Below, piece by piece: positions 1 through 9,963 of a DNA stretch of 64,000 bases. How positions within the stretch are numbered: position 1 is the stretch's first letter; each line of letters begins with the position of its first letter. The notes below the pieces were generated by a model. It was given only the letters and a program-made list of their open reading frames with translations, ran no database searches and was not told the origin of the DNA. The stretch is from Allomuricauda sp. ARW1Y1 (lineage in GTDB: Bacteria > Bacteroidota > Bacteroidia > Flavobacteriales > Flavobacteriaceae), in NCBI RefSeq assembly GCF_013407935.1, contig NZ_JACBZU010000001.1, positions 744,001 through 808,000 of the forward strand, given 5' to 3'. A program made the position numbers and the translations under genes.

Positions 1-158
1 CCTTTTTGTACAAGACCAAGGCCAGTATACTCGACAACCAACCGACCACCGAATCAACCGTTAAAGTGCTGGAAGCGTATAACGCCATGCGCAGACAGTT
101 GAATTTGATCATGAACAGCCAATTGGACAAAAAACTGATTTTAGATGAAGAAGCTTAA
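1..158 (+). CDS. C-terminal fragment of an unidentified protein (5' end outside window)
   Basis: An open frame runs from the window edge to a TAA at 156-158 and gives about 51 residues ending KLILDEEA. The start lies upstream of the window. The frame has no stops and a sensible, mostly helical, polar composition. Its last 14 bases overlap the start of the next gene at 145, which suggests translational coupling. No motif identifies the protein, so no function is assigned. Confidence 0.6.
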   Translation, partial: FLYKTKASILDNQPTTESTVKVLEAYNAMRRQLNLIMNSQLDKKLILDEEA

Positions 159-648
159 CTCTCTATTTATTGCCTTTTTGATGGGTTCCATCACGATGTT
201 TGCACAACAAAATGAAAAAGAGGCTATCAACAATGTTCTGGACGGTTGGCATAAGGATGCGGCCAATGCTGATTTTGAGTCCTACTTTGGGAAAATGACC
301 GAGAATGGGGTGTTTTTGGGCACGGATGCAATGGAGAATTGGCAAAATGATGAGTTCCGGGCCTTTTCCAAGCCCTATTTTGATAGGGGCAAGGCATGGA
401 GCTTTAACGCTGTGGAGCGCAATATTTATGTAGACGAATCAGGGGAATTTGCTTGGTTCGATGAGCTATTGGATACCCAAATGAAGATTTGTAGGGGGTC
501 CGGCGTGCTCAAAAAAGTAAATGGGCAATGGAAAATTGCCCATTATATACTTTCAATTGCAGTGCCCAACGAATTCGTGGACGAACTTGTCCAGATCAAG
601 GAAGAAAAGGACAATGCTTTGCTCCAAGAATTAAAAAATAAGCAATAA
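145..648 (+). CDS. Secreted SnoaL-like (NTF2 superfamily) protein
   Basis: The 167-residue product begins with a signal peptide (residues 1-20, ending MFAQ). A single SnoaL/DUF4440-like domain follows. Visible family features are the early helix with EKEAINNVLDGWHKDAANAD, the segment around FLGTDAMENW, and the closing strand with NGQWKIAHYILS. Such cone-shaped alpha+beta folds bind small hydrophobic ligands or act as isomerases and hydrolases; the substrate cannot be told. It overlaps the upstream gene by 14 bases and converges on the TPR gene two bases downstream. Confidence 0.8.
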   Translation: MKKLNSLFIAFLMGSITMFAQQNEKEAINNVLDGWHKDAANADFESYFGKMTENGVFLGTDAMENWQNDEFRAFSKPYFDRGKAWSFNAVERNIYVDESGEFAWFDELLDTQMKICRGSGVLKKVNGQWKIAHYILSIAVPNEFVDELVQIKEEKDNALLQELKNKQ

Positions 649-649
649 C

Positions 650-1351
650 CTATTTTTCGCCTCCTTCGGCAGCTTGTTTTTTACGGGATTCCAAGGCCTG
701 TTTGCTCAGGCTGGCCAAGTTAAAGTTCGGAGCAATTTTCAGGGCTTCATCAATGGAAACAATGGCTCCATCAATATTTTCTTTATCCATATTAAAGTCT
801 GCCAAACCTTTCAAATGATAAAAAGCGGCCTTTAAAGGCACTTCGTAGGGTTGTTGCCGTTCGTAAAACGCATAGGTCATTTCATCTGTGGCATTGGCAA
901 TACCATATTCAATATTGGAAATCGCCCCGGGCATATCGCCGGTTTGTATTTTAAGGTCGGCCATTTCATAAGCGATATATGGAGAAGCCTCTCTTTTGTA
1001 CAGCTCTTCAAAGTGTTCCAAGGCTCTTTTGGGCTGGTTCAGGGCTTTTAATGAAAAGGCCTTGATCTGTACGGCCAAATCGGAATCATCTGCATTCTTT
1101 TCCACACCAATAGTGTTCAGGGCCTGCATGTGCTGTCCATTGTTCATGTAAACAAAGGCCAAGGTGTCCCTGCGCCCTTGGGAAGGGTCTAAAACATTCA
1201 AGTGGGTCAGTGCGCCGATAACACCGACGACATCGCCTTGCAATCGCATTTCTTGGTAGTACGCCTTGTAGTGTTCCACAAGGGCGTTGTTGGTTTGGGA
1301 AATACCACTAAAGCCCACAAATAGGAGCAGTAAGAGTACGGTCTTTTTCAT
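650..1351 (-). CDS. Secreted tetratricopeptide-repeat protein
   Basis: The 233-residue protein has an N-terminal signal peptide (about residues 1-18, ending SGISQ). Degenerate TPR helices follow, for example LNQPKRALEHFEELYKREA, YIAYEMADLKIQTGDMPGAISNIEYG and LKGLADFNMDKENIDGAIVSIDEALK. It probably serves as a periplasmic scaffold; the partner is unknown. It is monocistronic, with a TAGTTTTG -7 element just upstream, and its C-terminus is charged and rich in Lys and Glu. Confidence 0.75.
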   Translation of the reverse strand: MKKTVLLLLLFVGFSGISQTNNALVEHYKAYYQEMRLQGDVVGVIGALTHLNVLDPSQGRRDTLAFVYMNNGQHMQALNTIGVEKNADDSDLAVQIKAFSLKALNQPKRALEHFEELYKREASPYIAYEMADLKIQTGDMPGAISNIEYGIANATDEMTYAFYERQQPYEVPLKAAFYHLKGLADFNMDKENIDGAIVSIDEALKIAPNFNLASLSKQALESRKKQAAEGGEK

Positions 1352-1371
1352 TGATCTTCAATTTAGTGCGC

Positions 1372-1379
1372 CAAAACTA
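1372..1379 (-). promoter_or_regulatory. -7 promoter element of the TPR gene
   Basis: Read on the minus strand, the octamer TAGTTTTG matches the Bacteroidetes -7 consensus TAnnTTTG exactly and lies about 20 bases before the ATG at 1351. No clear TTTG at the correct -33 spacing was found, so this is a partial match. Confidence 0.45.
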
Positions 1380-1419
1380 ACAAAATAATCCAAACCAAGC
1401 TGTTAAGAATTCAATAAGG

Positions 1420-2217
1420 CTAAGAAACTACCGATGTGGTAAAGCTATGGCCCTTGTTGAGGAAATTTGTGCTCCGAACCAGTTTGCCACTATTGGATGA
1501 TGGTTCCCTTTGATAGGAAGGTGCGGGAAGCCCTCTTTTTTGTGCTTCCTCAAAATAATAGATTTGTTTTTCGGGATGATGGGGATACACTCCGTTGAAG
1601 GTTTCACCCCAGTAAGAATTGTTGAGAATGGTCCATATCATATGGATGCAATCTTCCAAATGAATGAGGTTGATGGGGTGGTGGCCGTTGTTCAGTCCTT
1701 CCCTGCCCGATAGCATGGTAACAGGATGGCGGTCGGGTCCGATGAGTCCGCCAAACCGGATGATGGTCACGGCGAATGCCTTGCTGTTTCGGAACAGGTT
1801 TTCACATGCTACCAATTGCCTTCCAGATTCGGTATTGGGCATTAAAGGAGCATCTTCCGTTAGCTCTCCATTGGCATTTCCATACACCGAGGTACTGCTT
1901 ACGAATAGCACATGGGAGACATCACTCGTTGTAATAGCTTCGAGTAGATGCTCCATTTTACGAACATAGCGTTCGGAGGGGTTGCTTCGCAATCCTGGCG
2001 GAACGTTGATGATCAGCGTTTCCAGTCCTTCCAAAAATTCGTTGATGGGACCTTGAATTCCATTTTCGGACAAACTAATTTGAAATGGGGTGATGCCTTC
2101 ATCTTGCAAATCTTGCATTTTGGAAGCTGAGGTAGTAGTTCCTTTGACGGTACATCCTTCGGTCACCAATCGCTGGGCCAAGGGAAAACCTAGCCAGCCA
2201 CATCCCAATATGCCCAT
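1420..2217 (-). CDS. NAD(P)-binding SDR-family protein (YeeZ-like)
   Basis: A Rossmann fold begins at the N-terminus with GILGCGWLGFPLA, the dinucleotide-binding glycine motif. LFVSSTSVYGNANG follows, carrying the Ser and Tyr region of extended SDR proteins, then IRFGGLIGPDR. It resembles the YeeZ group of atypical extended SDRs, whose substrate is not established. I chose the ATG at 2217 (265 residues) over an in-frame TTG at 2229, because the ATG directly begins the Rossmann strand and sits 4 bases after the stop of the upstream M28 peptidase gene. The two genes are very likely cotranscribed. Confidence 0.8.
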   Translation of the reverse strand: MGILGCGWLGFPLAQRLVTEGCTVKGTTTSASKMQDLQDEGITPFQISLSENGIQGPINEFLEGLETLIINVPPGLRSNPSERYVRKMEHLLEAITTSDVSHVLFVSSTSVYGNANGELTEDAPLMPNTESGRQLVACENLFRNSKAFAVTIIRFGGLIGPDRHPVTMLSGREGLNNGHHPINLIHLEDCIHMIWTILNNSYWGETFNGVYPHHPEKQIYYFEEAQKRGLPAPSYQREPSSNSGKLVRSTNFLNKGHSFTTSVVS

Positions 2218-2221
2218 GGTT

Positions 2222-4492
2222 TTATTCAAATCGAACGGTTTTTATGGTCAATATGGCATCGTTCAACACAAAAGGCATAGGGATGCTGTTTTTAGGTCGT
2301 TCAGGAATACTGAAATCTGGATGAGTCAGCAAATCGTTGGAGGCTTCGTACAGCGTGAGTTCCAACACAGAATCCTTTGGAAACTCCAGTTGCAGTTCTG
2401 TAAAATCGTTGTTGGATATGTAATGTGTCAACAACCTACTTCTTCGGTTTTCCAAGTAGTAGGATGATAATGGAATGCGGTTCACCTTGGCAGCGCTAAT
2501 GGCTACCGGATTGGTGAATACCTCCAATCGGTTCACGTTCCGTTTTGGGGTAATGCAAACCTCAATATGTCTTTTATCCCCTATAATGGTGTCCAAAACG
2601 GTGTCAATGTATGGTACGGGAATATTCTTCTTGGGCGCATCGGCCACATAATTCAGGTTGGTCCGGTACTTGCTCGAAATGGTCTCTGCCGTAGGTTTTC
2701 TTTTATCATCCCCCAAAAATTGTCCGTTCCAATCCATCAATACATGGTCGTAGGTGGCCCATAGGGTGGATTGTTTATCTGCATCGTACACATAGAGCAA
2801 ACTGCTTGGTTTCGGACGTTCCTCATTAAAGTCGGATTGAACATGACTGGTAATCCCAAGGGCAAAAAACAGAAAAAGGAAAAGGTAAGCCAGTCTCACC
2901 TTGCTTTTTAACTGCCCGAAAAACGGGAGAATCAATACAAAAAGCAGTGTGGTGAGTACCGTTGCCGCAATCATCATCTTGAGTCCAAGTCCAACGGGAA
3001 ACATTTTGATGAAGGGCGAATAGATCAATACGGCAGGCAGGGCAAGGAACACCATCAGGAACGGATTGGGTTCCTTTTGGTTGATGGTCACCAACAGTCC
3101 GGCCAACAATCCATACAAAGGGATGATGAAAAAGCTGGCACCCTTCAAATAATGCGCTACCAATCCACAAATGACCAGCCATAAAAAACTAGGGGCTATC
3201 AAAAGATTGGGTGTGCTGATTCTTCGGAATTTATGAAAGGTGTAAAAGCAAACGAACAAGGCAAAGGATACAAATACGGCAATATAGGTGTAACCATTGT
3301 AAGTGAAGCCGTGCAGCATATCCTTAAAGCCTGGGTACCACCAGGTGATGATGGACCAGCAAAAATAACCGGCCAGTACATTTATCACTAATGTGATGAG
3401 TAGGGGTAGAAAGCCTTTCAAAATCGGTTTGAATTCCAATTGCTTCTTTTTGAAGCCCCAGTACAAGAGCATTGCAAAGGCAAGCACCCCAAAAAAGAAC
3501 ATAGGCCATATCCATTCAAACGGATAGGAAACCAATTTGTAGAAGGGCAGATTGTAATACACTTCGTCATTCAGACTTTTTAGGTTGCCCAAATCGGCAT
3601 CGCTGAAATAGGTGAGGAGCGGCATTAGATAGCTTCCTTGATGGGCCAGTGTGTTTCTATCTAAACGTTCATAGTTGTCCAATGCGGTGTGATAATCAAA
3701 ATGGTCATCGATAAAGGCAAAATTGAAGCCTTCAATGTCCGCATCTTCCCGAAACACCGTAAGGTCGGTATCGTTGGGCAACATTTTGTAAATACTGTAC
3801 ACCAAAGAATTGGCCACGGGATACTTCGGATTGGCATTTTTGAACTCTTTTATCAAATTCCCGTTGCCCCTGTTGGTTTCGATAAGCATGTAACTGGGTC
3901 CGCCACTGCCCCGTGCCTCAAAATTTAGGACTAGCCCAACGTCCTTGACCCAAGGATGATTGTTTACAAAGAGGTCAGCACCGTTCAGCCCCAATTCCTC
4001 TGCATCGCTGATTAGGATGATAATATCGTTTTTTGGGACTCTATTTTCGCTCAAAAAAGCGCGTACTCCCTCCAAAATGGTGGCGACACCACTTCCTGCA
4101 TCACTTGCACCATAAGAGGAATGCGGACTACTGTCGTAATGCGATAGTAGAAGAAGTGCTTTGCCCTCTTCGCTACCCCCGATTCGGGCCAAAATATTGC
4201 TTGCTTTGCTCAGATTGCCCCAATCGCCTGCTGTGTAGCCCTCTTGGACCAAGGTCTCCAGTCCCATTTTCTTCAGCTCCGAAATAATGTACTTTTTTGT
4301 GTCTTCATGACCGGGAAAGCCGACGGCATGGGGCACTTTGGATAATTGTTCCACGTGGCCAAGCGCCCTTTCAACGGAAAAGTTGGTGGCTGCATCATCC
4401 TTATCTGGTTTATAGGAGGGCATCAGGGAAACAAAACTCCAATAAACGGCAAGGAAAAGCAGTAAAAGGGCAAGGGTTCGGGAAAATTTCAT
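2222..4492 (-). CDS. Membrane-anchored M28-family zinc metallopeptidase
   Basis: The 756-residue protein starts with one membrane segment (about residues 5-25). An extracytoplasmic M28 aminopeptidase domain follows, with zinc-site residues visible as H118 (SHYDS), D131 (GASDAGSG) and E165/E166 (ISDAEELGLNGADLF). From about residue 330 there are several hydrophobic membrane helices (FEWIWPMFFFGVLAFAMLL onward), then a soluble C-terminal domain. This layout resembles the multi-pass Fxna/Pff1-type M28 peptidases rather than soluble aminopeptidases. It is the first gene of a two-gene unit with the SDR gene. The substrate is unknown. Confidence 0.85.
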   Translation of the reverse strand: MKFSRTLALLLLFLAVYWSFVSLMPSYKPDKDDAATNFSVERALGHVEQLSKVPHAVGFPGHEDTKKYIISELKKMGLETLVQEGYTAGDWGNLSKASNILARIGGSEEGKALLLLSHYDSSPHSSYGASDAGSGVATILEGVRAFLSENRVPKNDIIILISDAEELGLNGADLFVNNHPWVKDVGLVLNFEARGSGGPSYMLIETNRGNGNLIKEFKNANPKYPVANSLVYSIYKMLPNDTDLTVFREDADIEGFNFAFIDDHFDYHTALDNYERLDRNTLAHQGSYLMPLLTYFSDADLGNLKSLNDEVYYNLPFYKLVSYPFEWIWPMFFFGVLAFAMLLYWGFKKKQLEFKPILKGFLPLLITLVINVLAGYFCWSIITWWYPGFKDMLHGFTYNGYTYIAVFVSFALFVCFYTFHKFRRISTPNLLIAPSFLWLVICGLVAHYLKGASFFIIPLYGLLAGLLVTINQKEPNPFLMVFLALPAVLIYSPFIKMFPVGLGLKMMIAATVLTTLLFVLILPFFGQLKSKVRLAYLFLFLFFALGITSHVQSDFNEERPKPSSLLYVYDADKQSTLWATYDHVLMDWNGQFLGDDKRKPTAETISSKYRTNLNYVADAPKKNIPVPYIDTVLDTIIGDKRHIEVCITPKRNVNRLEVFTNPVAISAAKVNRIPLSSYYLENRRSRLLTHYISNNDFTELQLEFPKDSVLELTLYEASNDLLTHPDFSIPERPKNSIPMPFVLNDAILTIKTVRFE

Positions 4493-4557
4493 GGCTTCAT
4501 ATTCTTAAAGACTAAATGTGACCCGTTGTGTGTTTATGATGTCTTTATGCCAAAGCC

Positions 4558-4686
4558 GTCAATTCGAGTAAAATTCCGAAGGAATTTTGCCTGCCTGCCG
4601 GCAAAGGCAGGTATCGAGAATAGGTTTTGGGATTGAAATTCTAGTTCTCGATACAATTTTTCTTTCGAAAAATCACTCGAACTGAC
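4558..4686. repeat. Nested palindromic intergenic repeat (REP-like)
   Basis: The 323-base gap 4493-4815 holds a large imperfect inverted repeat. GTCAATTCGAG at 4558-4568 pairs with CTCGAACTGAC at 4676-4686. GTATCGAGAATAG at 4611-4623 pairs with CTAGTTCTCGATAC at 4641-4654. A separate small hairpin, CCTGCCT...AGGCAGG, lies inside the left arm at about 4590-4610. The rest of the gap is AT-rich and shows no gene. Confidence 0.75.
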
Positions 4687-4815
4687 AAATTTCAGCTAAA
4701 ATACACAACGTGATAAATGTATGAAATTCTAAAAGGTTCTCATATTTAGATGACCAAAATTAGGATATTCGTTAAAAAAGGCTATATTTAATATTCAACT
4801 TTAAAATCTAACCCT

Positions 4816-5286
4816 ATGGCAATCAAGAGTTTTCAAGGCGTACGTTCTAAGGAGGAATCCAAGAAAAAGTACAATGCCCCAATTTTGGTGGAGGACTACA
4901 TGACCAAAAAATTGATCACCTTTTCTCCAGACCAGTCCATATTGGAAGTAATGGAGATTTTTGCCAAGCACCATATCTCTGGTGGGCCTGTGTTGGACAA
5001 CAATGGTTTTTTGGTGGGGATTGTTTCCGAAGCCGATTGTATGAAGCAGATTTCGGAGAGCCGCTATTTTAACCAACCTATTTTGGATAAGAGCGTGGAG
5101 CGTTTTATGACCAAAAATGTAGAGACCATTCCTCACGATATGTCCATTTTTGATGCTGCGGGTGTTTTTGATCGCCACAACCGGCGCCGATTGCCCGTCA
5201 TGAAAAACGGTATTTTGGTGGGTCAGATCAGCCGAAAGGATATTGTAGTGGCCGCACTCAAATTAAGCGGACAAAGCTGGAAATAA
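4816..5286 (+). CDS. Two-CBS-domain protein
   Basis: The 156-residue cytosolic protein consists of a tandem CBS pair. CBS1 is near residues 28-77 (DYMTKKLITFSPDQS... to GFLVGIVSEADCM). CBS2 is near 99-147 (RFMTKNVETIPHDMS... to GILVGQISRKDIV). Stand-alone CBS pairs bind adenine nucleotides and modulate partner proteins; no partner is adjacent here. The gene stands alone, facing the minus-strand zinc-ribbon gene whose stop is two bases away. A TATATTTA sequence about 25 bases upstream could be a weak -7 element. Confidence 0.9.
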   Translation: MAIKSFQGVRSKEESKKKYNAPILVEDYMTKKLITFSPDQSILEVMEIFAKHHISGGPVLDNNGFLVGIVSEADCMKQISESRYFNQPILDKSVERFMTKNVETIPHDMSIFDAAGVFDRHNRRRLPVMKNGILVGQISRKDIVVAALKLSGQSWK

Positions 5287-5287
5287 C

Positions 5288-5641
5288 CTATTCTCTTTTT
5301 ACAATCATATAATAATCGTTGTCGAGCGGCAAATAGCCAAGGTCGTACACGAAATAATACGTGCTGCCCTTTTTGGTGGTATAAAGGTTGGTGATGTACT
5401 CAAAATCGAAGCCTTTGTCCAACAGACGCATCTTCGTGGTCTTTGTTTTACCATCCTTTAACGGAAAACTGTCCAGTATTCGATAATTTTTACGGAGTTT
5501 GTTGTTGATGTTGCGCACCAAATTTTTACTGTCACGGTTGAGCAGGTTGTTGTAGGCATTTCTGCAATGGTCGGAACAGTATTTTTGATCGATACGGCCC
5601 AGTAGCTTTTCTCCACAGACCAAGCACTTTCTTTCGGACAT
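5288..5641 (-). CDS. Small protein with N-terminal zinc ribbon
   Basis: The 117-residue protein starts with a four-cysteine zinc ribbon: C6-x2-C9 and C22-x3-C26 (RKCLVCGEKL...KYCSDHC). A basic helix and a C-terminal beta-rich segment (YYFVYDLGYLPLDNDYYMIV) follow. It is the third gene of a minus-strand set after the VPS10-like and pentapeptide genes, with 9 bases separating it from the latter. The ribbon resembles those of DNA-associated or methyltransferase-accessory proteins, but no function is established. Confidence 0.7.
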   Translation of the reverse strand: MSERKCLVCGEKLLGRIDQKYCSDHCRNAYNNLLNRDSKNLVRNINNKLRKNYRILDSFPLKDGKTKTTKMRLLDKGFDFEYITNLYTTKKGSTYYFVYDLGYLPLDNDYYMIVKRE

Positions 5642-5650
5642 AGGATAAGA

Positions 5651-6223
5651 TTAGGTAACCACAATATCATACTTTTTTAATAAACCGATCAATCCTTCTT
5701 TGCTGAACCGCGTTTTCTTGAGGTGATTGATGGAGGGGTCGATGTTAAAGTTTAGGGCGCTGGTAAAATCAGCCCGTTCTAGATTGGTCTGGTCAAAGAT
5801 GGCATTTTCAAAATCACAATTGGGAAATTTTCCCTCCTTCAGTTGGGTCTCCGTAAAATCGGTTTGATGCATCTTACAATCTTCAAATAGGGTACGTGGC
5901 AAGTCCATACCATGAAAAGACGCTACAGACAGATTACAACCTATAAAATGGAGCGACAATAACAGTGGGTTACAAGTTTCAAACTGGAGCCCTACCATTT
6001 TACAGTCGGTAAAGGTGACTTCGTTAAAAGTGGTATGGGCAATATTGGCATTGGTAAGGTCGCAGCCCACAAATGTGCAATCAATAAAATTCTGGTTGTC
6101 CAAATACCCCTCGGAGAACAGGCAGTCCACAAAACGGCAATTTTCATAATCGCCCTTTGGCAATTTTTGCTGGGTGTAATCCTGTTTTGTGAACTCCTGA
6201 TCGTTCCAAAAGGTTTCGGCCAT
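5651..6223 (-). CDS. Pentapeptide-repeat protein
   Basis: The 190-residue protein is built of A(D/N)LxX-type pentapeptides, for example CRFVDCLF, CDLTNANIAHTTFNEVTF, CKMVGLQFETC, LPRTLFEDCKMHQTDFTETQL and AIFDQTNLERADFTSAL. These predict a right-handed quadrilateral beta-helix. Some members mimic DNA and protect gyrase (Qnr, MfpA), but most have no known role and this one lacks clear Qnr features. Its ATG shares one base with the stop of the upstream VPS10-like gene (TAATG), indicating coupled translation. Confidence 0.85.
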   Translation of the reverse strand: MAETFWNDQEFTKQDYTQQKLPKGDYENCRFVDCLFSEGYLDNQNFIDCTFVGCDLTNANIAHTTFNEVTFTDCKMVGLQFETCNPLLLSLHFIGCNLSVASFHGMDLPRTLFEDCKMHQTDFTETQLKEGKFPNCDFENAIFDQTNLERADFTSALNFNIDPSINHLKKTRFSKEGLIGLLKKYDIVVT

Positions 6224-9200
6224 TATTCTTCTGTTAAAATAATGGCGGGAATATCCAATGCTTTGAACATGTCGTTGTATTCTTTCATGCCCGTGCCCAC
6301 AATGGCGTTCTTTTCATTTTCAAAAGTCTTCCATTCGGCCATATTATCCCGGAAAAGCTCTTTTGCACCTTCGGTAACCTTGGGTTCGGCCACATCGATA
6401 AACCCTCTCAAATGCATGAAATCGGCATTGAGTTTACTGCTAAAGTTCACTACGTCCTGAAAGGTTTTTTGTTTGGGTTGGATGAGGTTCTCTTCCCAAG
6501 TATTGATGCGTTCCAGTAATGCATCTCCTTTCTCCAATAGCTCTTTGGCCTTTTCATTATCCTTGAGCAATTTCTTATAGGTGTTAAGTTGACTTTTGGC
6601 CGTGCGCATTTGGTTCACGGCCTTGTGCATGTTAACCAAGGTTTCATCGATTCGGGTCAAGTAGGATTGCTGTTCCGCATAGTCTGCAGCTGTAGCCTCG
6701 ATCAAAGGATCTGGCAATATCGCTGCCTTGGTTTCCACGGTCTCGTTGCCCATGGTTAGCCGAAGGGTGTAGGTGCCGGGTGCCACACGGGAACTTCCAT
6801 ATCCATCAAACCCAAACACATTCTCAATGGCAGGGGAGGGTTCGCGGTAAAAATCCCAAGTAAACCGATTGTATCCCTTGGCCGAAGGCAGCACCTTCGG
6901 TTTGGAGGGTCCGCCTGCCCAACTTTTGAAATCTTTTGGCGCTTGGTTGGTGAAGGTTCGTATCACCTTTCCGCCAGAAAGTACCTCTAGCTTCAGTTCG
7001 ATGGAATCCAACTTTTTCGGTAAATAATAATCGAAAGTGACGCCGGATTTTGGATTTTGTCCCAATCCTGGTACAAATTCATCGGAACTGCCATTGAAAA
7101 TTCGGTAGGATGGTTTCGGAGTTACCATTTGAAGCGAATTCGCCTTGCTCAAGCTATGCTGAATCGCGCCTAAATCATCCAAAATCCAGAATGACCTTCC
7201 AGCTGTAGCCGCTACCAAATCATTATCCTGAATAATCAAATCGTTGATGGGGACCACGGGCAAATTCAATTGCAAGGGTTGCCAATGTTGCCCATCATCC
7301 AAAGAAACATATAGCCCGGTTTCGGTACCAGCATACAACAACCCTTTTTGCTTTTTATCCTCACGGACCACACGGGCAAAGGTATGTTCGCCATCAATAC
7401 CATTGGTAATTTTGGTCCACGTTTGGCCGTAATCCGATGTTTTATAGATATAGGTGCCCAAATCCATGAACTTGTAGCGCATTAAGGTGATGTAAGCCGT
7501 AGCTGGATCGTGGGGAGATACCTCAATGCTGTTGATGATTCCTTCCTTGGTATTGGGAGGGGTAATGTTTTCCCAGCTCTGGCCTCCATTTTTGGTGATG
7601 TGGACCAATCCATCGTCAGTACCTGCATAAAGCACTCCTTGTTCATGGGGAGACTCCACCAAGTACATGATGGTGTTGTAGTTTTCCCCTCCAGCCGCTT
7701 CGTTGGTGTAGGGACCACTTCCCGGTCCTTGTTTCTCAATTTCGTTTCTGGTAAGGTCCGGACTGATCACATCCCAACTGTAACCGCCATCAGTGGTTCG
7801 GAACACCACATTTCCAGCATGATAAATGGTGTTACGGTCGTGTGGTGAACTAATGATGGGCGCATTCCAATTGTAACGGAACTTAAAGTCCTTTGGAATG
7901 TTTCCCAGACCCAATTCTGGGTATTCTTTGATAGGTTTAGCTTCACGGGAGGCTTTCACCCATTTTTCTATGATGCCTTGATAGCATCCGCCAAAAATCA
8001 CTTCTGGATTGTCTGGGTCAAAGGCCAAATAGGCGCTCTCACAGCCAGCAACGGCATACCAATCCTTCCAATCAATACCGCCATCCCTTGTACGGCTGGC
8101 AATGGCTACGGATGTATTGTCCTGCTGTCCTCCGTACACATTGTAGGGGACTAGATTGTCCGTGATGACCCGATAGAATTGTGCCGTGGGCTGATTTTGT
8201 TGTGAACTCCAGCTAATCCCTCCGTTGTTGGATACATTGGCGCCACCATCGTTGGAATTGATCATGATCTGATTGTTCTTCGGATGAATCCAGAGGTCAT
8301 GGTTATCGCCATGGGGCGTAGGTACGGGCGTGAAGGTCTTTCCGCCATCAATGGACTTGGTGACAGGTGCATTCAACACGTACACGATATTTTCGTCTTG
8401 GGTATCGGCAAAGATTTCCATGTAGTACCAAGATCGTGCAATATTGATTCGGTCTTTGTTGGTCTGTTTCCATGTTTTTCCAGCATCCACACTTTTATAC
8501 ACACCTCCTTTTTCACCTTCGGCCTCGATTACGGCATAGACTACATCGGCATTTGCCCTGGATACGGAAATGCCCGATTTACCGAATTCTTTGGGAAGAC
8601 CTTTTTCCATTTTGTCCCAAGTGGTTCCTCCATCGGTAGATTTATAAAGCCCTGAATTGGCTCCTCCTGAGGTAATGGTCCATGGCGTTCGTTCGTGTTG
8701 CCACATGGCTGCGTACAGAATAAGGGGGTTGTTCATGTCCATGCTCAAGGATGATGCTCCAGTGATAGTGTCCACGTACAGCACTTTTTCCCAAGATTGT
8801 CCTCCATTGGTGGAGCGATAGATGCCCCTATCTTCGGAAGGGCCGTATTGAGCACCCTGGGCAGCAACGAAGAGGATATCGGGATTGGTAGGGTGGATGA
8901 TGACATCTGAGATATGGCGCGTAAAGTCCAGACCTATGTGTTTCCAAGTTTTCCCGGCATCGGTAGATTTGTAAACACCATCGCCCATCGAAGTCATGAC
9001 GCCTCTGGCCGCATGTTCCCCCATGCCGACGACCACGATATTAGGGTTGCTTTCGGAAACGGCAATATCGCCAACTGTTCCTGTTTTCAGGAATCCATCG
9101 GAAACGTTTTTCCAGGTAATGCCATCATCAGTGGTTTTCCAGATTCCACCGCCAGTAGTTCCCATGTAGTAAGTATGGGGCTGGCCCACTACTCCGGAGG

Positions 9201-9375
9201 AGGTGACACTTCGACCTCCGCGAAACGGCCCTATATTACGCCATTTCAACCCCGGAAAAAGGGAGTCGTTGACAATAATGGAGGGTTGGTCGGATTTTTT
9301 GTTTCTGCGTTGTGCATCCACAGGATGGAATGCCATCAGTATGGCACAAACTAAAAGTAAAGATTTTGATTTCAC
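6223..9375 (-). CDS. Secreted VPS10/sortilin-like beta-propeller protein
   Basis: The 1050-residue protein has a signal peptide (residues 1-21, ending PVDAQ). A propeller rich in Asp-box/BNR motifs follows: [40 protein letters not shown] and SLDDGQHW. The region from about residue 750 onward is a beta-sandwich followed by helices ([24 protein letters not shown]...). Bacteroidetes genomes often label such proteins glycosyl hydrolase, but Asp boxes alone do not prove catalysis. A TATCTTTA element lies about 30 bases upstream. It heads the operon with the pentapeptide and zinc-ribbon genes. Confidence 0.85.
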   Translation of the reverse strand: MKSKSLLLVCAILMAFHPVDAQRRNKKSDQPSIIVNDSLFPGLKWRNIGPFRGGRSVTSSGVVGQPHTYYMGTTGGGIWKTTDDGITWKNVSDGFLKTGTVGDIAVSESNPNIVVVGMGEHAARGVMTSMGDGVYKSTDAGKTWKHIGLDFTRHISDVIIHPTNPDILFVAAQGAQYGPSEDRGIYRSTNGGQSWEKVLYVDTITGASSLSMDMNNPLILYAAMWQHERTPWTITSGGANSGLYKSTDGGTTWDKMEKGLPKEFGKSGISVSRANADVVYAVIEAEGEKGGVYKSVDAGKTWKQTNKDRINIARSWYYMEIFADTQDENIVYVLNAPVTKSIDGGKTFTPVPTPHGDNHDLWIHPKNNQIMINSNDGGANVSNNGGISWSSQQNQPTAQFYRVITDNLVPYNVYGGQQDNTSVAIASRTRDGGIDWKDWYAVAGCESAYLAFDPDNPEVIFGGCYQGIIEKWVKASREAKPIKEYPELGLGNIPKDFKFRYNWNAPIISSPHDRNTIYHAGNVVFRTTDGGYSWDVISPDLTRNEIEKQGPGSGPYTNEAAGGENYNTIMYLVESPHEQGVLYAGTDDGLVHITKNGGQSWENITPPNTKEGIINSIEVSPHDPATAYITLMRYKFMDLGTYIYKTSDYGQTWTKITNGIDGEHTFARVVREDKKQKGLLYAGTETGLYVSLDDGQHWQPLQLNLPVVPINDLIIQDNDLVAATAGRSFWILDDLGAIQHSLSKANSLQMVTPKPSYRIFNGSSDEFVPGLGQNPKSGVTFDYYLPKKLDSIELKLEVLSGGKVIRTFTNQAPKDFKSWAGGPSKPKVLPSAKGYNRFTWDFYREPSPAIENVFGFDGYGSSRVAPGTYTLRLTMGNETVETKAAILPDPLIEATAADYAEQQSYLTRIDETLVNMHKAVNQMRTAKSQLNTYKKLLKDNEKAKELLEKGDALLERINTWEENLIQPKQKTFQDVVNFSSKLNADFMHLRGFIDVAEPKVTEGAKELFRDNMAEWKTFENEKNAIVGTGMKEYNDMFKALDIPAIILTEE

Positions 9376-9400
9376 AGGAGTGTTGGTTTAGTTAGTCCGT

Positions 9401-9408
9401 TAAAGATA
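9401..9408 (-). promoter_or_regulatory. Probable -7 element of the VPS10-like operon
   Basis: On the minus strand TATCTTTA matches seven of eight positions of TAnnTTTG and lies 26 bases before the ATG at 9375. The upstream TTTC about 20 bases away is only a weak -33 match. Confidence 0.35.
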
Positions 9409-9437
9409 CTAATTCAACCGTTTCCCGTGAAACCAAA

Positions 9438-9929
9438 TCATTTTACCCTTTCGTATGCAAAAAGGATTTCCTCCGAACTTCCATGTTCTTCAATGAGCAC
9501 CCAAACATTCATTTGGTCGTCGCTTATTTTTTCCATGGTCAGTCCTTCAAAGAAAACTTTGTTCGGCTCTAGTTTTACCAATTTAAAGTCAATGGTATCG
9601 TCCCGTTCTTCCCAACCCATCAGATTTCCATCAAAATGTTTTAGCTGAAGTATGAGGGAATCGTCCAATTGCTGGATATGGCCCGATTCGTAGAAGGAAA
9701 CCATGCCATCGTTTACCAATCGGAACACGAACATCATGGAATTGCCCAAAGGGGCACTCCAGATTTCCTCCGCCGTGCCGCCAAAGGCTTCTCCTTGCCA
9801 ATGACCTGCTATCCAAGCGACATCCGACAGGTTGGCCGGGGGAGATGCTTGTCCTTCGGACAACTGCAGCGTTTCTTGGGCAGAAACAAGTCCGACAGTA
9901 AAGAGAAAAAGTAAGACAGTTGTTTTCAT
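9438..9929 (-). CDS. Secreted DUF6265-family protein
   Basis: The 163-residue product starts at the ATG at 9929, where a signal peptide begins (MKTTVLLFLFTVGLVSAQ). The longer in-frame extension upstream has no coding character and overlaps the SIMPL gene. Family features are the segments VAWIAGHWQGEAFGGTAEEIW, MMFVFRLVNDGMVSFYE and the closing ILFAYER. The fold is lipocalin-like in character, but no ligand is known. The gene lies 34 bases downstream of the SIMPL gene on the same strand and may share its transcript. Confidence 0.8.
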   Translation of the reverse strand: MKTTVLLFLFTVGLVSAQETLQLSEGQASPPANLSDVAWIAGHWQGEAFGGTAEEIWSAPLGNSMMFVFRLVNDGMVSFYESGHIQQLDDSLILQLKHFDGNLMGWEERDDTIDFKLVKLEPNKVFFEGLTMEKISDDQMNVWVLIEEHGSSEEILFAYERVK

Positions 9930-9963
9930 ATGGGTTTTGGTTCGAATGATACGACCCTGCCCG